This document shows, one piece after another, positions 54,041 to 63,777 of a stretch of 64,000 nt of DNA. The stretch is from Sphingomonas aliaeris (GTDB lineage Bacteria > Pseudomonadota > Alphaproteobacteria > Sphingomonadales > Sphingomonadaceae): positions 1,366,501 to 1,430,500 of the forward strand of contig NZ_CP061035.1 in assembly GCF_016743815.1 (NCBI RefSeq), read 5' to 3'. The notes beneath the pieces are model-generated. The model was given only the letters and a program-made list of their open reading frames with translations, did no database searches and had not been told where the DNA came from. The first letter of the stretch is position 1; every line of letters starts with the position of its first letter. Position numbers and translations under genes: made by a program.

Positions 54041-54103
54041 TTGTTCGGACCGCTTGCGCGGACCCGGGTCACCCTGGTGGGCAACCCGTCCGGTTACCCG
54101 ATG

Positions 54104-54376
54104 TTATTCGGCGGCAATCGCTGCCGGCATCTCGACCGAGCAGAACTTTCGGCCAAGCTTGCCCTGCTTGAACGTCACGCGACCTTCGGTCAGCGCGAAC
54201 AGGGTGTGATCCTTGCCAATGCCGACATTGGTGCCGGGATAGAATTTGGTGCCGCGCTGACGCACGAGAATGTTGCCCGGAACGACCGATTCGCCACCGA
54301 ACTTCTTGACGCCAAGGCGACGACCGGCCGAATCGCGACCGTTGCGCGATGAACCGCCTGCTTTCTTATGTGCCAT
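54104..54376 (-). CDS. rpmA: 50S ribosomal protein L27
   Basis: The 90-residue protein starts [20 protein letters not shown] and contains [20 protein letters not shown], all standard L27. It follows rplU by 13 bases and is followed by a terminator. Confidence 0.98.
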   Translation of the reverse strand: MAHKKAGGSSRNGRDSAGRRLGVKKFGGESVVPGNILVRQRGTKFYPGTNVGIGKDHTLFALTEGRVTFKQGKLGRKFCSVEMPAAIAAE

Positions 54377-54389
54377 CTCGAACTACTCC

Positions 54390-54764
54390 TTACGCCTGAG
54401 CGGCCGGGGCTTCTGCGCCCGTCGCTTCGGTTGCGGCCTTCTTGGGGGCGGCCTTCTTCTTCTCTTCCGAACCGATCGCCGTGATCTTCAGGATCGTGTG
54501 CTGCTGGCGATGGCCGTTCTTGCGGCGATAGTTATGCCGGCGCTTCTTCTTGAAGACGACGATCTTGTCGGCTTTCGCCTGGGCGATGATCTCGGCGGAG
54601 ACGGTCAGCCCCTCGACCGACTTCAGTTCGGCGCCTTCGCCAGCGAGCAGAATGTCGCTGAACGAGATGGACGAACCTGCTTCGCCATCGAGCTTCTCGA
54701 CGACGATCTTGTCTCCGGCGGCGACGCGGTATTGCTTGCCGCCTGTGCGCACGACTGCGAACAT
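54390..54764 (-). CDS. rplU: 50S ribosomal protein L21
   Basis: The 124-residue protein starts [18 protein letters not shown] and contains [19 protein letters not shown], the L21 C-terminal signature. A Lys/Ala-rich extension ([20 protein letters not shown]) follows, as in many alphaproteobacteria. Cotranscribed with rpmA. Confidence 0.98.
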   Translation of the reverse strand: MFAVVRTGGKQYRVAAGDKIVVEKLDGEAGSSISFSDILLAGEGAELKSVEGLTVSAEIIAQAKADKIVVFKKKRRHNYRRKNGHRQQHTILKITAIGSEEKKKAAPKKAATEATGAEAPAAQA

Positions 54765-54907
54765 GGCCTTACATCACTTTCAAAATAACGAACCCCACGT
54801 CGAGCGAACCCGGCGCGGGAAAGAAGCGCCACCTATGCAAGGGGGGGCGTCGCTGTCAACCGATTCACGTCACGAAAGCGACGCAAATCGATCGATCGCA
54901 TCCGCCT

Positions 54908-55289
54908 TCAATGCTTGTGCTGTGGCCGCAAAGTATACCGTCCGTCGGCATAATCCATGAACAGCCCGGATATCGCGGGATGATCGACCGGCTCGTCGCT
55001 ATCGTCGGGAATCAGATCTCTGCTGGCTGACATAGGCGACATAGGTCGACTCCATGTTCTCCGCGAGCAGGTGATAGAAAGGCTGGTCCTTGCGCGGGCG
55101 CAGGTCGAGCGGGATCGCGTCATACCATTCCTCGGTATTGGCGAAGATCGGATCGACGTCGAAGATCACGCCGCGGAAATCGAACATGCGATGCCGCACG
55201 ACTTCACCGATGCCGAATTGCGCGGTGGCGACCGGGGGCAGGGGGATTTCGGTGGACGCGGGGGTCATTGGGATATGGGCACGGGACAT
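54908..55289 (-). pseudogene. hspQ: Heat-shock protein HspQ, frameshifted
   Basis: The first frame contains AQFGIGEVVRHRMFDFRGVIFDVDPIF and QPFYHLLAENMESTYVAYVSQQ, the HspQ/YccV hemimethylated-DNA-binding domain. The last 30 residues (LIPDDSDEPVDHP) are in another frame. The frames meet at 55016-55020 and need a +1 correction, most simply removal of one base so that AGAT reads as an Asn codon. The repaired length is about 126 residues. HspQ is an adaptor for Lon-type proteolysis in enterobacteria. Confidence 0.82.
55016..55020 (-). other. Frameshift site in hspQ
   Basis: The conserved frames join after SQQ with one surplus base (or two missing). Confidence 0.7.
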
Positions 55290-55468
55290 GCGCGTAATCT
55301 AATGCGCTTTCCGCGCGGCACAAGTTTCGTGGCGCGCCACGCTCGATGCGAGTTGCCTGCGATGTGAATGGCGGGGTTGCAAGGGCCGGGATAGTTCATT
55401 AGACGCCCGCCTTCATCGACCGGTGCCGGCCGCAGGATCATGTCCTTGGCTGCATCTTATGACCTCGC

Positions 55469-55558
<90 letters not shown>

Positions 55559-55600
55559 CGGTATCGATTGAAGAACAGTGCCCGAAAGGCCCCAAGACGA

Positions 55601-55930
55601 ATGGCGTATAAGGAACCGACCTTCCAGGATCGCGCGGCGCTCGCCGCCCAGGCGAAGCAGAAGGCGATCGAGAAGCTGAAGGCGAAGCCGCCGGTCGATC
55701 CGGCTGTCGCCGCCGCGCGCGCCGCCGCGCGCGAGGCCAAAGAAGCCGCCCTCGTCAAGAAGCGTGAGGAAAAGGCCGCTGCGATCGAGCAGGCCCGTTT
55801 GGACAAGATCGCCAAGGCCGAAGCCGCCGCCGCTGCGATCGAAGCCGAGAAGCAGCGCCTGATCGACGCAGACATCGCCGCCAAGGCCGCCCGCGACGCC
55901 CGCTACGCCGCCCGCAAGGCGAAGCGCTGA
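55601..55930 (+). CDS. DUF6481-like Ala/Lys-rich coiled-coil protein
   Basis: The 109-residue, highly charged helical protein (MAYKEPTFQDRAALAAQAKQ... KAAAIEQARLDKIAKAEAAA, ending YAARKAKR) resembles the DUF6481 family of short alphaproteobacterial proteins. The start at 55601 follows the tRNA-Ser gene by 42 bases. No enzymatic motif is present; nucleic-acid or ribosome association is possible but unproven. Confidence 0.7.
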   Translation: MAYKEPTFQDRAALAAQAKQKAIEKLKAKPPVDPAVAAARAAAREAKEAALVKKREEKAAAIEQARLDKIAKAEAAAAAIEAEKQRLIDADIAAKAARDARYAARKAKR

Positions 55931-55983
55931 TCGGTTCTGGGCCGACCTGATCGTCGGCAGCAGGAACCGCTGATATGTTTATC

Positions 55984-56050
55984 CCGTTCGTCCTGAGCTT
56001 GTCGAAGGACAGGCCCAGGGCACGCGCTTCGACAAGCTCAGCGTGAACGG
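55984..56050. repeat. Inverted repeat element, family B
   Basis: The left arm starts CCGTTCGTCCTGAGCTTGTC (55984-56010). The right arm ends AAGCTCAGCGTGAACGG (56025-56050). It matches the element at 17967-18034 and sits between convergent genes. Confidence 0.78.
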
Positions 56051-56108
56051 TTGGGAACAGTGGTGCGATTGCCTCTTCAGGCGTCGTATAGGCATAATCG
56101 TACGCCCA

Positions 56109-58159
56109 TCACGGCACGTTCCGCCGCAACTCCTCCAGAAACACCGCCGCCGTCCCGTCGGACGGAGCACGCCAGTCACCGCGGGGGGACAAGGCGCCGC
56201 CCGCCGACACTTTCGGTCCGTTCGGTATAGCCGACCGCTTGAACTGGCTGGTGACGAAGAACCGCACCAGAAACTTCTCCAGCCACGACACGATCGTCGG
56301 CAGATCATATTCCGCCCGCGCCGCTGCCGGGAAATTCTTCGGCCAGCGCCCCGCCGCCGCATCCGACCATGCATGCCAGGCGAGGAACGCGATCTTCGAC
56401 GGCGCCAGCCCATGCCGGATCGTATAGTGCAGGAAGAAATCGTTCAGCGCATACGGGCCGATCTTGCTCTCCGTACTCTGGATTGCGCCGTCCGCCCCCG
56501 CCGGCACCAGTTCGGGAGAAATCTCGGTGCCTAGGATCGCTTCCAGCACCGCATCCGTCTCGCGGTCGAACTGGTCGGTCTGGACGCACCAGCGGATCAG
56601 GAACTGGATCAGCGTCTTGGGCACGCCTGCGTTCACGGCGTAGTGGCTCATCTGGTCGCCGACGCCATACGTACACCAGCCAAGGCCCAGCTCCGACAGG
56701 TCCCCGGTGCCCACCACCAGCCCGCCGCGCTGGTTGGCCAGCCGGAACAGATAGTCCGTCCGCAACCCCGCCTGAACATTCTCGAACGTCACGTCATAGG
56801 TCGGCTCGCCCGCCGCGAACGGGTGGCTCATATCGCCCAGCATCTGCCGCGCGGCCGGGCGGATATCGATCTCGTCGCCCGCAATTCCGAGCGCGCGCAT
56901 CAATTTCCAAGCATTGCCCTTGGTATCGTCGCCGGTCGCGAATCCGGGCATCGTGAAGCCCAGGATATGATCGCGCGGCCGCCCCAGCCGGTCCATCACC
57001 TTCGCCGCGACGATCAGCGCATGCGTCGAGTCGAGCCCGCCGGATACTCCGATCACCAGCCGTTCCGCGCGGGCCGCGACGAAGCGCTTCAACAATCCTT
57101 CGACCTGGATATTGAACGCCTCGTAACAATCCTCGTCCAGCTTTTCCGGCGTGTTGGGCACGAACGGAAAGCGGCGGATCTCACGAAGCAAGCCGGTATC
57201 CGCAAAGTCCGGCTGATGCTCGAACGCGATCCGCCGGAACGCCTTTTCTGGATGGCCAGCAATCCGGGCGGCGTCGTTGAACGTGCCGTTGCGCATCCGC
57301 TCCTGCTCGATCCGCTCGACATCCACGTCGGCCGATATGATCTCGGGGTCGTGTCCGAAGCGATTCGATCGGCGATCAATTCACCCAGTTCGTGGATCGT
57401 GCCTTGCCCGTCCCATGCCAGGTCGGTCGTGCTCTCCCCCGGACCTGCGGCGGCATAGACATAGGCGCATGTCGCGCGCGCGCTTTGCGACGCCGACAGC
57501 ATCATGCGCTCGCGCGACTTGCCGACCGTCACGTTCGATGCCGACAGGTTGCAGCAGATCAGCGCCCCCGCCAGCGCACCCATCGTCGATGGCGGGGTGG
57601 GGGCCCAATAATCCTCGCAGATTTCGGCATGGAATATGAACTGCTTCAGGTCGTCCGCCGCGAACAGCAGGTCGATGCCGAACGGCGCGGTCCGGCCCGC
57701 GACGGTGATCGTTTCCCCGGCAATCTCCGCGCCGGATGCGAACCAGCGTTTCTCGTAATATTCGCGGTAATTGGGCAGGAACGTCTTGGGAACGACGCCC
57801 AGGATGCGCCCGCGCGCGATCACCACGCAGCAATTGTACAGCCGCCCGTTCCTCGGCAGCGCGGCGCCCACCAGCAATACCGGCTTCAGCTTCGCGCTGG
57901 CGGTGACAACGGCTTCGATCGCCGCCTCGGTCGCCTGATGTTGCGCGGTCTGCAGGTGCAGGTCGTCGATCGCATAGGAAGTCAGGTTCAGTTCGGGAAA
58001 GACTAGCAGGTCCGCACCCGCCTCATGCCCACGTTCCGCAAGCGCGATCGTCGCGGCGGCATTGGCGGCGCAATCCCCGACGCTGGCCTGCGGCGTGCAG
58101 GCGCCGACGCGGATCAGGCCGTGGCTGTGGATCGAATGGAACGTGTGTGTCTTGGCCAT
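56109..58159 (-). pseudogene. nadE: Glutamine-dependent NAD+ synthase, frameshifted
   Basis: The N-terminal nitrilase-type glutaminase has DLLVFPELNLTSYAI (Glu), KTFLPNYREYYEKRWF (Lys) and FHAEICEDYWAP (Cys), the three catalytic residues. The C-terminal synthase has GVSGGLDSTHALI (ATP pyrophosphatase loop), TMPGFATGDDTKGNAW and GTGDLSELGLGW. The frames meet at the G run 57345-57348 (four C on the coding strand, five needed). Repaired length is about 683 residues, normal for the family. This enzyme makes NAD from deamido-NAD, an essential step, so a true loss is unlikely. Confidence 0.9.
57345..57348 (-). other. Frameshift site in nadE
   Basis: Four G on the plus strand; one more restores SDTTPEIISADVDVERIEQE across the two domains. 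Confidence 0.8.
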
Positions 58160-58248
58160 GCACCGGGTCTAGCGCGCCGAAACAGGCGAGTCATCCGCCT
58201 GGATCAACCCGCCCCGGTTCCGTTCGCCCCGGATCCGTCAGCCCGCGA

Positions 58249-59556
58249 TCAGCGCCCGCTGCCCAGCCGCGTCATCAGGATCGCCGCACGCTTCGCCTGC
58301 CGCCTGATGCTCGACAGATCCACCGTCTCGCCCGGCGCATGATCGCCGCGGCTTGCTGGCCCAAGCCCGATCAGCCCGTCCACGTCGTTCGCCACGAACG
58401 AAATGTCGCCCGCGCCACGCCGCAACGGGTCCAGCGGTTGCATCTCCGCCAAGCCCAGATCGGCATTCACCCCGTTCAGCTTGGCCAGCAACGCGCGATT
58501 ACCCGCAGTCGGCGCCATCGCCGGATAGCCGCCTTGCTCGAACACGATCTCAGCATCCGTGCCGGGCGCGTGCTTCGCGACGATCGCGGTCATCTTCGCC
58601 TTGACGCGCGCGGTCTGCTCCTCCGACAGCGTACGGAAATCGCCGCGCGCGATGCCGGTGGACGGAATGACGTTGCTCTTGCCCGTCGCCGTCGCGCGAA
58701 CGCCGTCCGCGTCCAGCGCAGCGGTCGCGCCACCGGCGACGATGCCCGTGTTGAACGTCAGGTTCGGCTCCGGCAATTCGTTCCGGAACGCGCCCAGGAT
58801 GCGCGCCAGTTCGTTGATCGCCCCGTCGCCGTACGTCGCGTTGAAGATCAGCGACGAATGGCCCGTCTTGCCCTTGGTCGTCAGTGTCCAGCTGTTCGAG
58901 GATCGCCGAGCGATCGACCCCATGTCCTTGCCATCCTCGACGAACAGCCCTTCGAAATCGAGCGCCGCGTCGGCCCTTTTGCCCGCTGCGATCAGGTCCG
59001 CGCGCGCCACGTCGATCGGATCGCCCGAATCCTCCTCGTCGCCGGTCAGCACGATCTCGAAGTTCGCCGCATCCAGCGTTCCCGCCGCCTTCATCGCACG
59101 CAGGGCGGAGATCATCACGACCATCCCGCCCTTGTCGTCGCCGGCACCCGGGCCTTCCGCTTCCTCGCCGCGCCGGACGAATTTCTGGAACGGCGAATCC
59201 TTCTCGAACACCGTGTCCAGATGCCCGATCAGCAACAGCCGCTTGGCGCCCGCTTTGCCGGTCCGCGTCGCGATGATGTGTCCCGACCGCTTCGCCGCCG
59301 CCATCGGCTTCCACACGACGGTGAAGCCCAACGGTTCCAGTTCCGCCCGCACCATCCGTCCGACCGCCTCGACCCCCGCGAAATTCATCGATCCCGAATT
59401 CTGGTCCACCAGTCGCTGCAACAACGCCACCGACCGCCCATATTCGGCATCCACCGTCTTCGCCATCACCGCCTCGGGCGCGGACAGCTTCGCCTGCGCG
59501 GGTGAAATCGCGATGATCGACATCGCGGCGATCGAAAGCGGAATCCTCATCGGCAA
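58249..59556 (-). CDS. M20-family carboxypeptidase (glutamate carboxypeptidase-like)
   Basis: The 435-residue protein has a signal peptide (MRIPLSIAAMSIIAISPAQA) and M20 metal-site motifs GHLDTVFEKDSPF (about 110), GPGAGDDKGG (about 140) and GDEEDSGDPID (about 175). A dimerisation domain and the C-terminal GPASRGDHAPGETVD follow. Similar periplasmic enzymes release C-terminal glutamate or other residues. A start at 59550 is equally possible. Confidence 0.9.
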   Translation of the reverse strand: MPMRIPLSIAAMSIIAISPAQAKLSAPEAVMAKTVDAEYGRSVALLQRLVDQNSGSMNFAGVEAVGRMVRAELEPLGFTVVWKPMAAAKRSGHIIATRTGKAGAKRLLLIGHLDTVFEKDSPFQKFVRRGEEAEGPGAGDDKGGMVVMISALRAMKAAGTLDAANFEIVLTGDEEDSGDPIDVARADLIAAGKRADAALDFEGLFVEDGKDMGSIARRSSNSWTLTTKGKTGHSSLIFNATYGDGAINELARILGAFRNELPEPNLTFNTGIVAGGATAALDADGVRATATGKSNVIPSTGIARGDFRTLSEEQTARVKAKMTAIVAKHAPGTDAEIVFEQGGYPAMAPTAGNRALLAKLNGVNADLGLAEMQPLDPLRRGAGDISFVANDVDGLIGLGPASRGDHAPGETVDLSSIRRQAKRAAILMTRLGSGR

Positions 59557-59580
59557 CGGCCTCCTGAAAGCGGAAAGGAA

Positions 59581-59657
59581 TGGCGCGCCCGGAGGGAGTC
59601 GAACCCCCGACCGAGGAGGTAGAAGCTCCTTGCTCTATCCAACTGAGCTACGGGCGC
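59581..59657 (-). tRNA. tRNA-Arg (anticodon TCT)
   Basis: The 77-nt tRNA has acceptor arm GCGCCCG / CGGGCGC, D arm GCTCAGTTGGATAGAGC, anticodon stem-loop AGGAG-CTTCTAC-CTCCT and T arm GGGGGTTCGACTCCC. CCA is encoded. Confidence 0.95.
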
Positions 59658-59739
59658 GCACGGATGCTCGTTTAGCGCGGATTGCGGGCGCGCGAAACCG
59701 GCTTCATAGTCGCTTTCGAAGACCACGGGGGAAGCGGAC

Positions 59740-60468
59740 GTGCCGGCACCGATCAACGCGCGCCATCTGGCGACCGCCAATCTGCGCTATTTCGATTTCG
59801 TCATGGCCGCGTTCGTCGCGATCATCCTTCTGTCGAACGTCATCGGTGCGGGCAAGGTCGCGCAAATCTGGCTCCCCGGAATTGGATACTGGCCGTTCGG
59901 CGCGGGCATACTCTTCTTCCCCGTTTCCTACGTCATCGGCGACGTCCTGACCGAAGTCTATGGCTATGCCCGCGCACGCCGCGTCATCTGGGCCGGGTCG
60001 ATCGCGGTGCTGTTCATGGCATTCATGTCATGGGTCGTGGTCGAACTGCCGCCCGCGCCCGACTGGGGCAATCAGGCGGCGTACGAGACGATCTTCGGAC
60101 AGGTGCCGCGCATCGTCTTCGCCTCGCTCTGCGCCTTCTGGGCGGGCGAGTTCGTCAACTCCTACGTTCTCGCCCGGATGAAGCTGTGGACCGGCGGCAA
60201 GCATCTGTGGAGCCGCACGATCGGGTCGACGATCGCGGGGCAGGGCGTCGACAGCCTGATCTTCTACCCGCTCGCCTTCCTCTATGCCGATGGCTGGACC
60301 ACCGACCTCGTGCTGAAGGTGCTGGTCACGCAATGGGTGCTGAAGGTCGGCTGGGAAGTGTTGCTGACGCCGCTGACCTATATCGTCGTCGGCTTCCTGA
60401 AGCGCCGCGAGGGCCTCGACGTCTATGACGAAGGCACCGATTTCACGCCGTTCCGGACGCAGGTGTGA
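59740..60468 (+). CDS. yhhQ: Queuosine precursor transporter (YhhQ/VUT family)
   Basis: The 242-residue membrane protein starts at GTG 59740. Family motifs include ANLRYFDFVMAAFVAIILLSN, FGAGILFFPVSYVIGDVLTEVYGY, FWAGEFVNSYVLARMK and GSTIAGQGVDSLIFYP. It imports preQ0/preQ1-type queuosine precursors. Its stop overlaps the start of the next gene. With queF at 13674 it suggests that the cell both salvages and makes queuosine precursor. Confidence 0.93.
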   Translation: MPAPINARHLATANLRYFDFVMAAFVAIILLSNVIGAGKVAQIWLPGIGYWPFGAGILFFPVSYVIGDVLTEVYGYARARRVIWAGSIAVLFMAFMSWVVVELPPAPDWGNQAAYETIFGQVPRIVFASLCAFWAGEFVNSYVLARMKLWTGGKHLWSRTIGSTIAGQGVDSLIFYPLAFLYADGWTTDLVLKVLVTQWVLKVGWEVLLTPLTYIVVGFLKRREGLDVYDEGTDFTPFRTQV

Positions 60469-60782
60469 GCGCGCTCCAGACGGTCAAGCTGTGGCTGGTC
60501 CAGCACATGCACCTCGCCAAGGATGCGCTGCACATCTATGTCGCGCTGACCTTGTTCTTCGGGTCTGCGCTGCTGTTCGGATGGCGCCTGCGCAGTTGGG
60601 GTCCCTGGCTGGTCGTCGCCGTGGCGGCGGTGGCCGGTGAACTATGGGATATCAGCGACCGTCATTCGGGCCACATACCGCAGAATTACGGCGCGAACCT
60701 GCATGATGTCTGGAATACTCTGTTCTGGCCGAGCGTTATCCTGTTGCTCGCGCGCAGGACCAAGCTGTTCGGCGGGCGCTAG
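60465..60782 (+). CDS. Small hypothetical membrane protein
   Basis: The 105-residue product starts at GTG 60465, overlapping the yhhQ stop (GTGA). It has two hydrophobic segments (about 24-40 and 45-62) and conserved-looking ISDRHSGHIPQNYGANLHDVWNTLFWP. No family was recognised. Translational coupling to yhhQ suggests a linked function, which is only inferred. Confidence 0.75.
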   Translation: MSALQTVKLWLVQHMHLAKDALHIYVALTLFFGSALLFGWRLRSWGPWLVVAVAAVAGELWDISDRHSGHIPQNYGANLHDVWNTLFWPSVILLLARRTKLFGGR

Positions 60783-60876
60783 GTCGATAAGCCGTTACGC
60801 CGGATCACGCTTTCGCCGTTTGCCCCAGATTGCGAACGGGCGCCTGCACGGATGGGCGCGACCGGTGGGACAGGAC

Positions 60877-61545
60877 TTAGGCCGAAACCAGTCCCAGCAA
60901 CCCCTCGAACAGCCCACGCCCGTCGGCTCCGCCATGCGCGGTCTCGATCCGGCGCTCCGGGTGCGGCATCATGCCCAGCACATTGCCCTTCGCGTTCAGC
61001 ACGCCCGCAATGTTGCGCGCCGATCCGTTGACCGGCTCGCCATAACGAAACGCAACGCGGCCTTCGCCTTCCAGCCGGTCGAGCGTCGCATCGTCGGCGA
61101 AGTAATTGCCGTCGTGATGCGCGACCGGCACGGAGATCGTCTGTCCCTTGGCATAGCGCCCCGTGAACATGCTGTCGGCATTCTCGACCACCAAAGGCAC
61201 GTCGCGGCAGACGAAATCGATCCCCGCATTGCGCATCAGCGCGCCTGGCAGCATCCCCGCTTCGGTCAGCACCTGGAACCCGTTGCAGACACCCAGCACA
61301 GCGACACCGCGCTCCGCCGCATCCGCCACCGCGCGCATGATCGGGGACCGCGCCGCCATCGCGCCGGATCGCAGATAGTCGCCATAGGAAAACCCGCCCG
61401 GCACGCCGATCAGGTCGAGGCCCTCGGGCAACTCGCTATCGCCGTGCCACACCATCGCTGGCGCGATACCGCCGATATCGCGGATCGCCACCGCGAGATC
61501 CCGGTCGCAGTTCGACCCCGGAAAGACGATGACGGCCGCTTTCAT
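60877..61545 (-). CDS. purQ: Phosphoribosylformylglycinamidine synthase subunit PurQ
   Basis: The 222-residue glutaminase has [16 protein letters not shown] and [17 protein letters not shown] with the catalytic cysteine (CNGFQ). The C-terminal catalytic His lies in MMPHPERR. It supplies ammonia to PurL. The start at 61545 overlaps purS by 4 bases. Confidence 0.96.
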   Translation of the reverse strand: MKAAVIVFPGSNCDRDLAVAIRDIGGIAPAMVWHGDSELPEGLDLIGVPGGFSYGDYLRSGAMAARSPIMRAVADAAERGVAVLGVCNGFQVLTEAGMLPGALMRNAGIDFVCRDVPLVVENADSMFTGRYAKGQTISVPVAHHDGNYFADDATLDRLEGEGRVAFRYGEPVNGSARNIAGVLNAKGNVLGMMPHPERRIETAHGGADGRGLFEGLLGLVSA

Positions 61546-61772
61546 GCGCGTTCCACCCGATAATTCTCGATCACGGTATTCGCGAGCAGCTTGCGGCACA
61601 TTTCGTCGATGCTCGCATCTTTCGTGTCGTCGGCGACGTCGAGTTCGATCAGCTTGCCCTGCCGGACGTCCTCGACACCGGCAAAGCCCAGGCCTTCCAG
61701 CGCCTTGTGGATCGCCTTGCCCTGCGGGTCGAGAACGCCGGGCTTCAGCGTGACGATGATGCGCAGTTTCAT
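61542..61772 (-). CDS. purS: Phosphoribosylformylglycinamidine synthase subunit PurS
   Basis: The 76-residue subunit starts [21 protein letters not shown] and contains [18 protein letters not shown], the PurS signature. It bridges PurQ and PurL. It starts 3 bases after the purC stop. Confidence 0.96.
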   Translation of the reverse strand: MKLRIIVTLKPGVLDPQGKAIHKALEGLGFAGVEDVRQGKLIELDVADDTKDASIDEMCRKLLANTVIENYRVERA

Positions 61773-61775
61773 GGC

Positions 61776-62555
61776 TTACTTGCCCTTGCTCTTGCGGTGC
61801 TTTTCGAGATCCAGAACGGCGCTGTCCGCACCCTCCGGCAACAGGCCGAGACGCCGTGCGACCTCCTGATAGGCCTCCACTTCGCCGCCCAGGTCGCGGC
61901 GGAACCGGTCCTTGTCGAGCTTTTCGTTGGTCTGCATGTCCCACAGGCGGCAACCGTCCGGGCTGATCTCGTCGGCCAGGATGATGCGGGCATAATCATT
62001 GTCCCACAGCCGGCCGAATTCCAGCTTGAAGTCGATCAACCGGATGCCGACGGCCGCGAACATGCCGCACAGGAAATCGTTCACGCGGATCGCCAGGTCG
62101 GCGATGTCGTGCATCTCCTCCTGGCTGGCCCAGCCGAAGGCGGCGATATGTTCGTCGGTGATCATCGGATCGCCGAGCGCATCGTCCTTGTAATAATATT
62201 CGATGATCGTGCGCGGCAGCTGCGTGCCTTCCTCGATGCCGAGGCGCGTGCTGAGCGATCCCGCCGCGACGTTGCGGATCACGACCTCGATCGGGATGAT
62301 CTCGACCTGACGGATCAACTGCTCGCGCATGTTAAGGCGGCGGATGAAGTGCGTCGGAACGCCGATCAGCCCCAGCAGCGTGAAGACATGCTCGCTGATG
62401 CGGTTGTTCAGCACGCCCTTGCCGCTGATCGTGCCCTTCTTCTGCGCGTTGAAGGCGGTCGCATCATCCTTGAAATACTGGATCAGCGTTCCCGGCTCCG
62501 GACCCTCGTACAGGATCTTGGCCTTGCCTTCGTAGATCTGGCGGCGGCGAGCCAT
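61776..62555 (-). CDS. purC: SAICAR synthase
   Basis: The 259-residue enzyme starts [21 protein letters not shown] and has [29 protein letters not shown] and [14 protein letters not shown], all PurC motifs. It joins aspartate to CAIR in purine synthesis. First gene of the minus-strand purC-purS-purQ operon. Confidence 0.97.
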   Translation of the reverse strand: MARRRQIYEGKAKILYEGPEPGTLIQYFKDDATAFNAQKKGTISGKGVLNNRISEHVFTLLGLIGVPTHFIRRLNMREQLIRQVEIIPIEVVIRNVAAGSLSTRLGIEEGTQLPRTIIEYYYKDDALGDPMITDEHIAAFGWASQEEMHDIADLAIRVNDFLCGMFAAVGIRLIDFKLEFGRLWDNDYARIILADEISPDGCRLWDMQTNEKLDKDRFRRDLGGEVEAYQEVARRLGLLPEGADSAVLDLEKHRKSKGK

Positions 62556-62654
62556 GCGGCATTACCCCTTGATAAGAAGCGCCCCGGCCACGCGGGATTC
62601 GCAGGGCCGGGGCGGGAAGAGCCGCGCTATATCGAAAGCCCGTGCGCTGCGCAA

Positions 62655-63497
62655 TTACGCGACGGGGTCAACGGTGCTCGCTTTCCTCCTGGGCAAAAGG
62701 TGACGCACGCGCCGCCACCCAAGCCACAACAGGAACAGCAGGATTGCGGGCGGCCCGAAGATCGCCAGCCCGCCCAGCAGGATCGCCAGCGTCGTCTGTG
62801 CCGAAGCGATCGCGGTATCCAGCGCGCTTTTCAGCGGGGCGCTCGGGTCGAACCCGCGAACCGCATTGCCGGACCGATAATCGAACGTCATCGGCGTGCT
62901 CGCCAGCGTTTCGCGCTGTTCGGCGGTACCAGCATTCGTCTGCGCGATACTCGCGACGACGTCGGCGCGCTGTCGCTGCAACTCGGCCCGTTCCCTAGCG
63001 GGCAGGTTCGTGCGCGCCAGTTCGCGGTCGATCCGCGACAGCTCTTCCCGCGCCGCGGCCTTGCCCGCTTCGAGGCTTCGGATCGCCGAACCGGCGTCGG
63101 TGCCGCTAATCTCGGCATCGACCAGCCGACCGTCCGCGGCTTCGATCGCCGCGATTCCCGATTTGCCGAAAGCGCGTGCCAGCGTCGGATCCAGCTTGAA
63201 GGCCAGCATCCCCCTTATGTCGTTCTCGCCAACCAACTGGTATCGCATGCCCGTGATCCGGCACCGCGCAACCCCCAGCCTTTCACACGCGGCGGCATGC
63301 GTCTCCTGGGCTGCGGCGATGCGCGTCGGCGGCAGGCTGAACGCATAGGCATAGGCAAAAGCGACGCCGGGTGCGGCCGTGACCGCGATCCCAGGTCCGG
63401 ATGGTGCTTGTTCCTCCCTAGAAGGCTCCGAGGCCACCTCGGCGGATCGACTGCACGCACCGAGGAGCAGGAACAGCGAAACCCAGATCGTCCGCAT
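62655..63497 (-). CDS. DUF4349-type lipoprotein
   Basis: The 280-residue protein has a lipoprotein signal MRTIWVSLFLLLGACSRS (lipobox LGAC), a central coiled-coil (about 155-200), and a C-terminal transmembrane helix (LAILLGGLAIFGPPAILLFLLWLGW) followed by basic residues. This layout matches DUF4349 proteins of unknown function. The start at 63497 drops 19 upstream residues that do not look like a signal. Confidence 0.85.
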   Translation of the reverse strand: MRTIWVSLFLLLGACSRSAEVASEPSREEQAPSGPGIAVTAAPGVAFAYAYAFSLPPTRIAAAQETHAAACERLGVARCRITGMRYQLVGENDIRGMLAFKLDPTLARAFGKSGIAAIEAADGRLVDAEISGTDAGSAIRSLEAGKAAAREELSRIDRELARTNLPARERAELQRQRADVVASIAQTNAGTAEQRETLASTPMTFDYRSGNAVRGFDPSAPLKSALDTAIASAQTTLAILLGGLAIFGPPAILLFLLWLGWRRVRHLLPRRKASTVDPVA

Positions 63498-63777
63498 ATC
63501 ATCGTCTCCAATGCCCATCGCGCCAGTAGGAGATCGTGAGCCGTCCGTTCGCATCGGTCAATCGATCTTACCTAAATGAAGGACGACGATCGCGATTGCT
63601 GGCAACATTCCGGCAACGTGTCTCTGGTCGCACGGCGGAATGCGGTCTTATGATACGGTGGAGACTCCCTGGCGCTGGCAATGCGAGTAATGGCATTCGG
63701 AACGGATCGATCCTGAATGGCAGATTGTGGCATGGCGTCACCCGCCGGGTGCGCGCCGTGCCGTGGCAAGCCGTTGA

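Noticed and set aside
61707..63539. 610-residue plus-strand frame
   Set aside because: Antisense to purS, purC and the DUF4349 gene.
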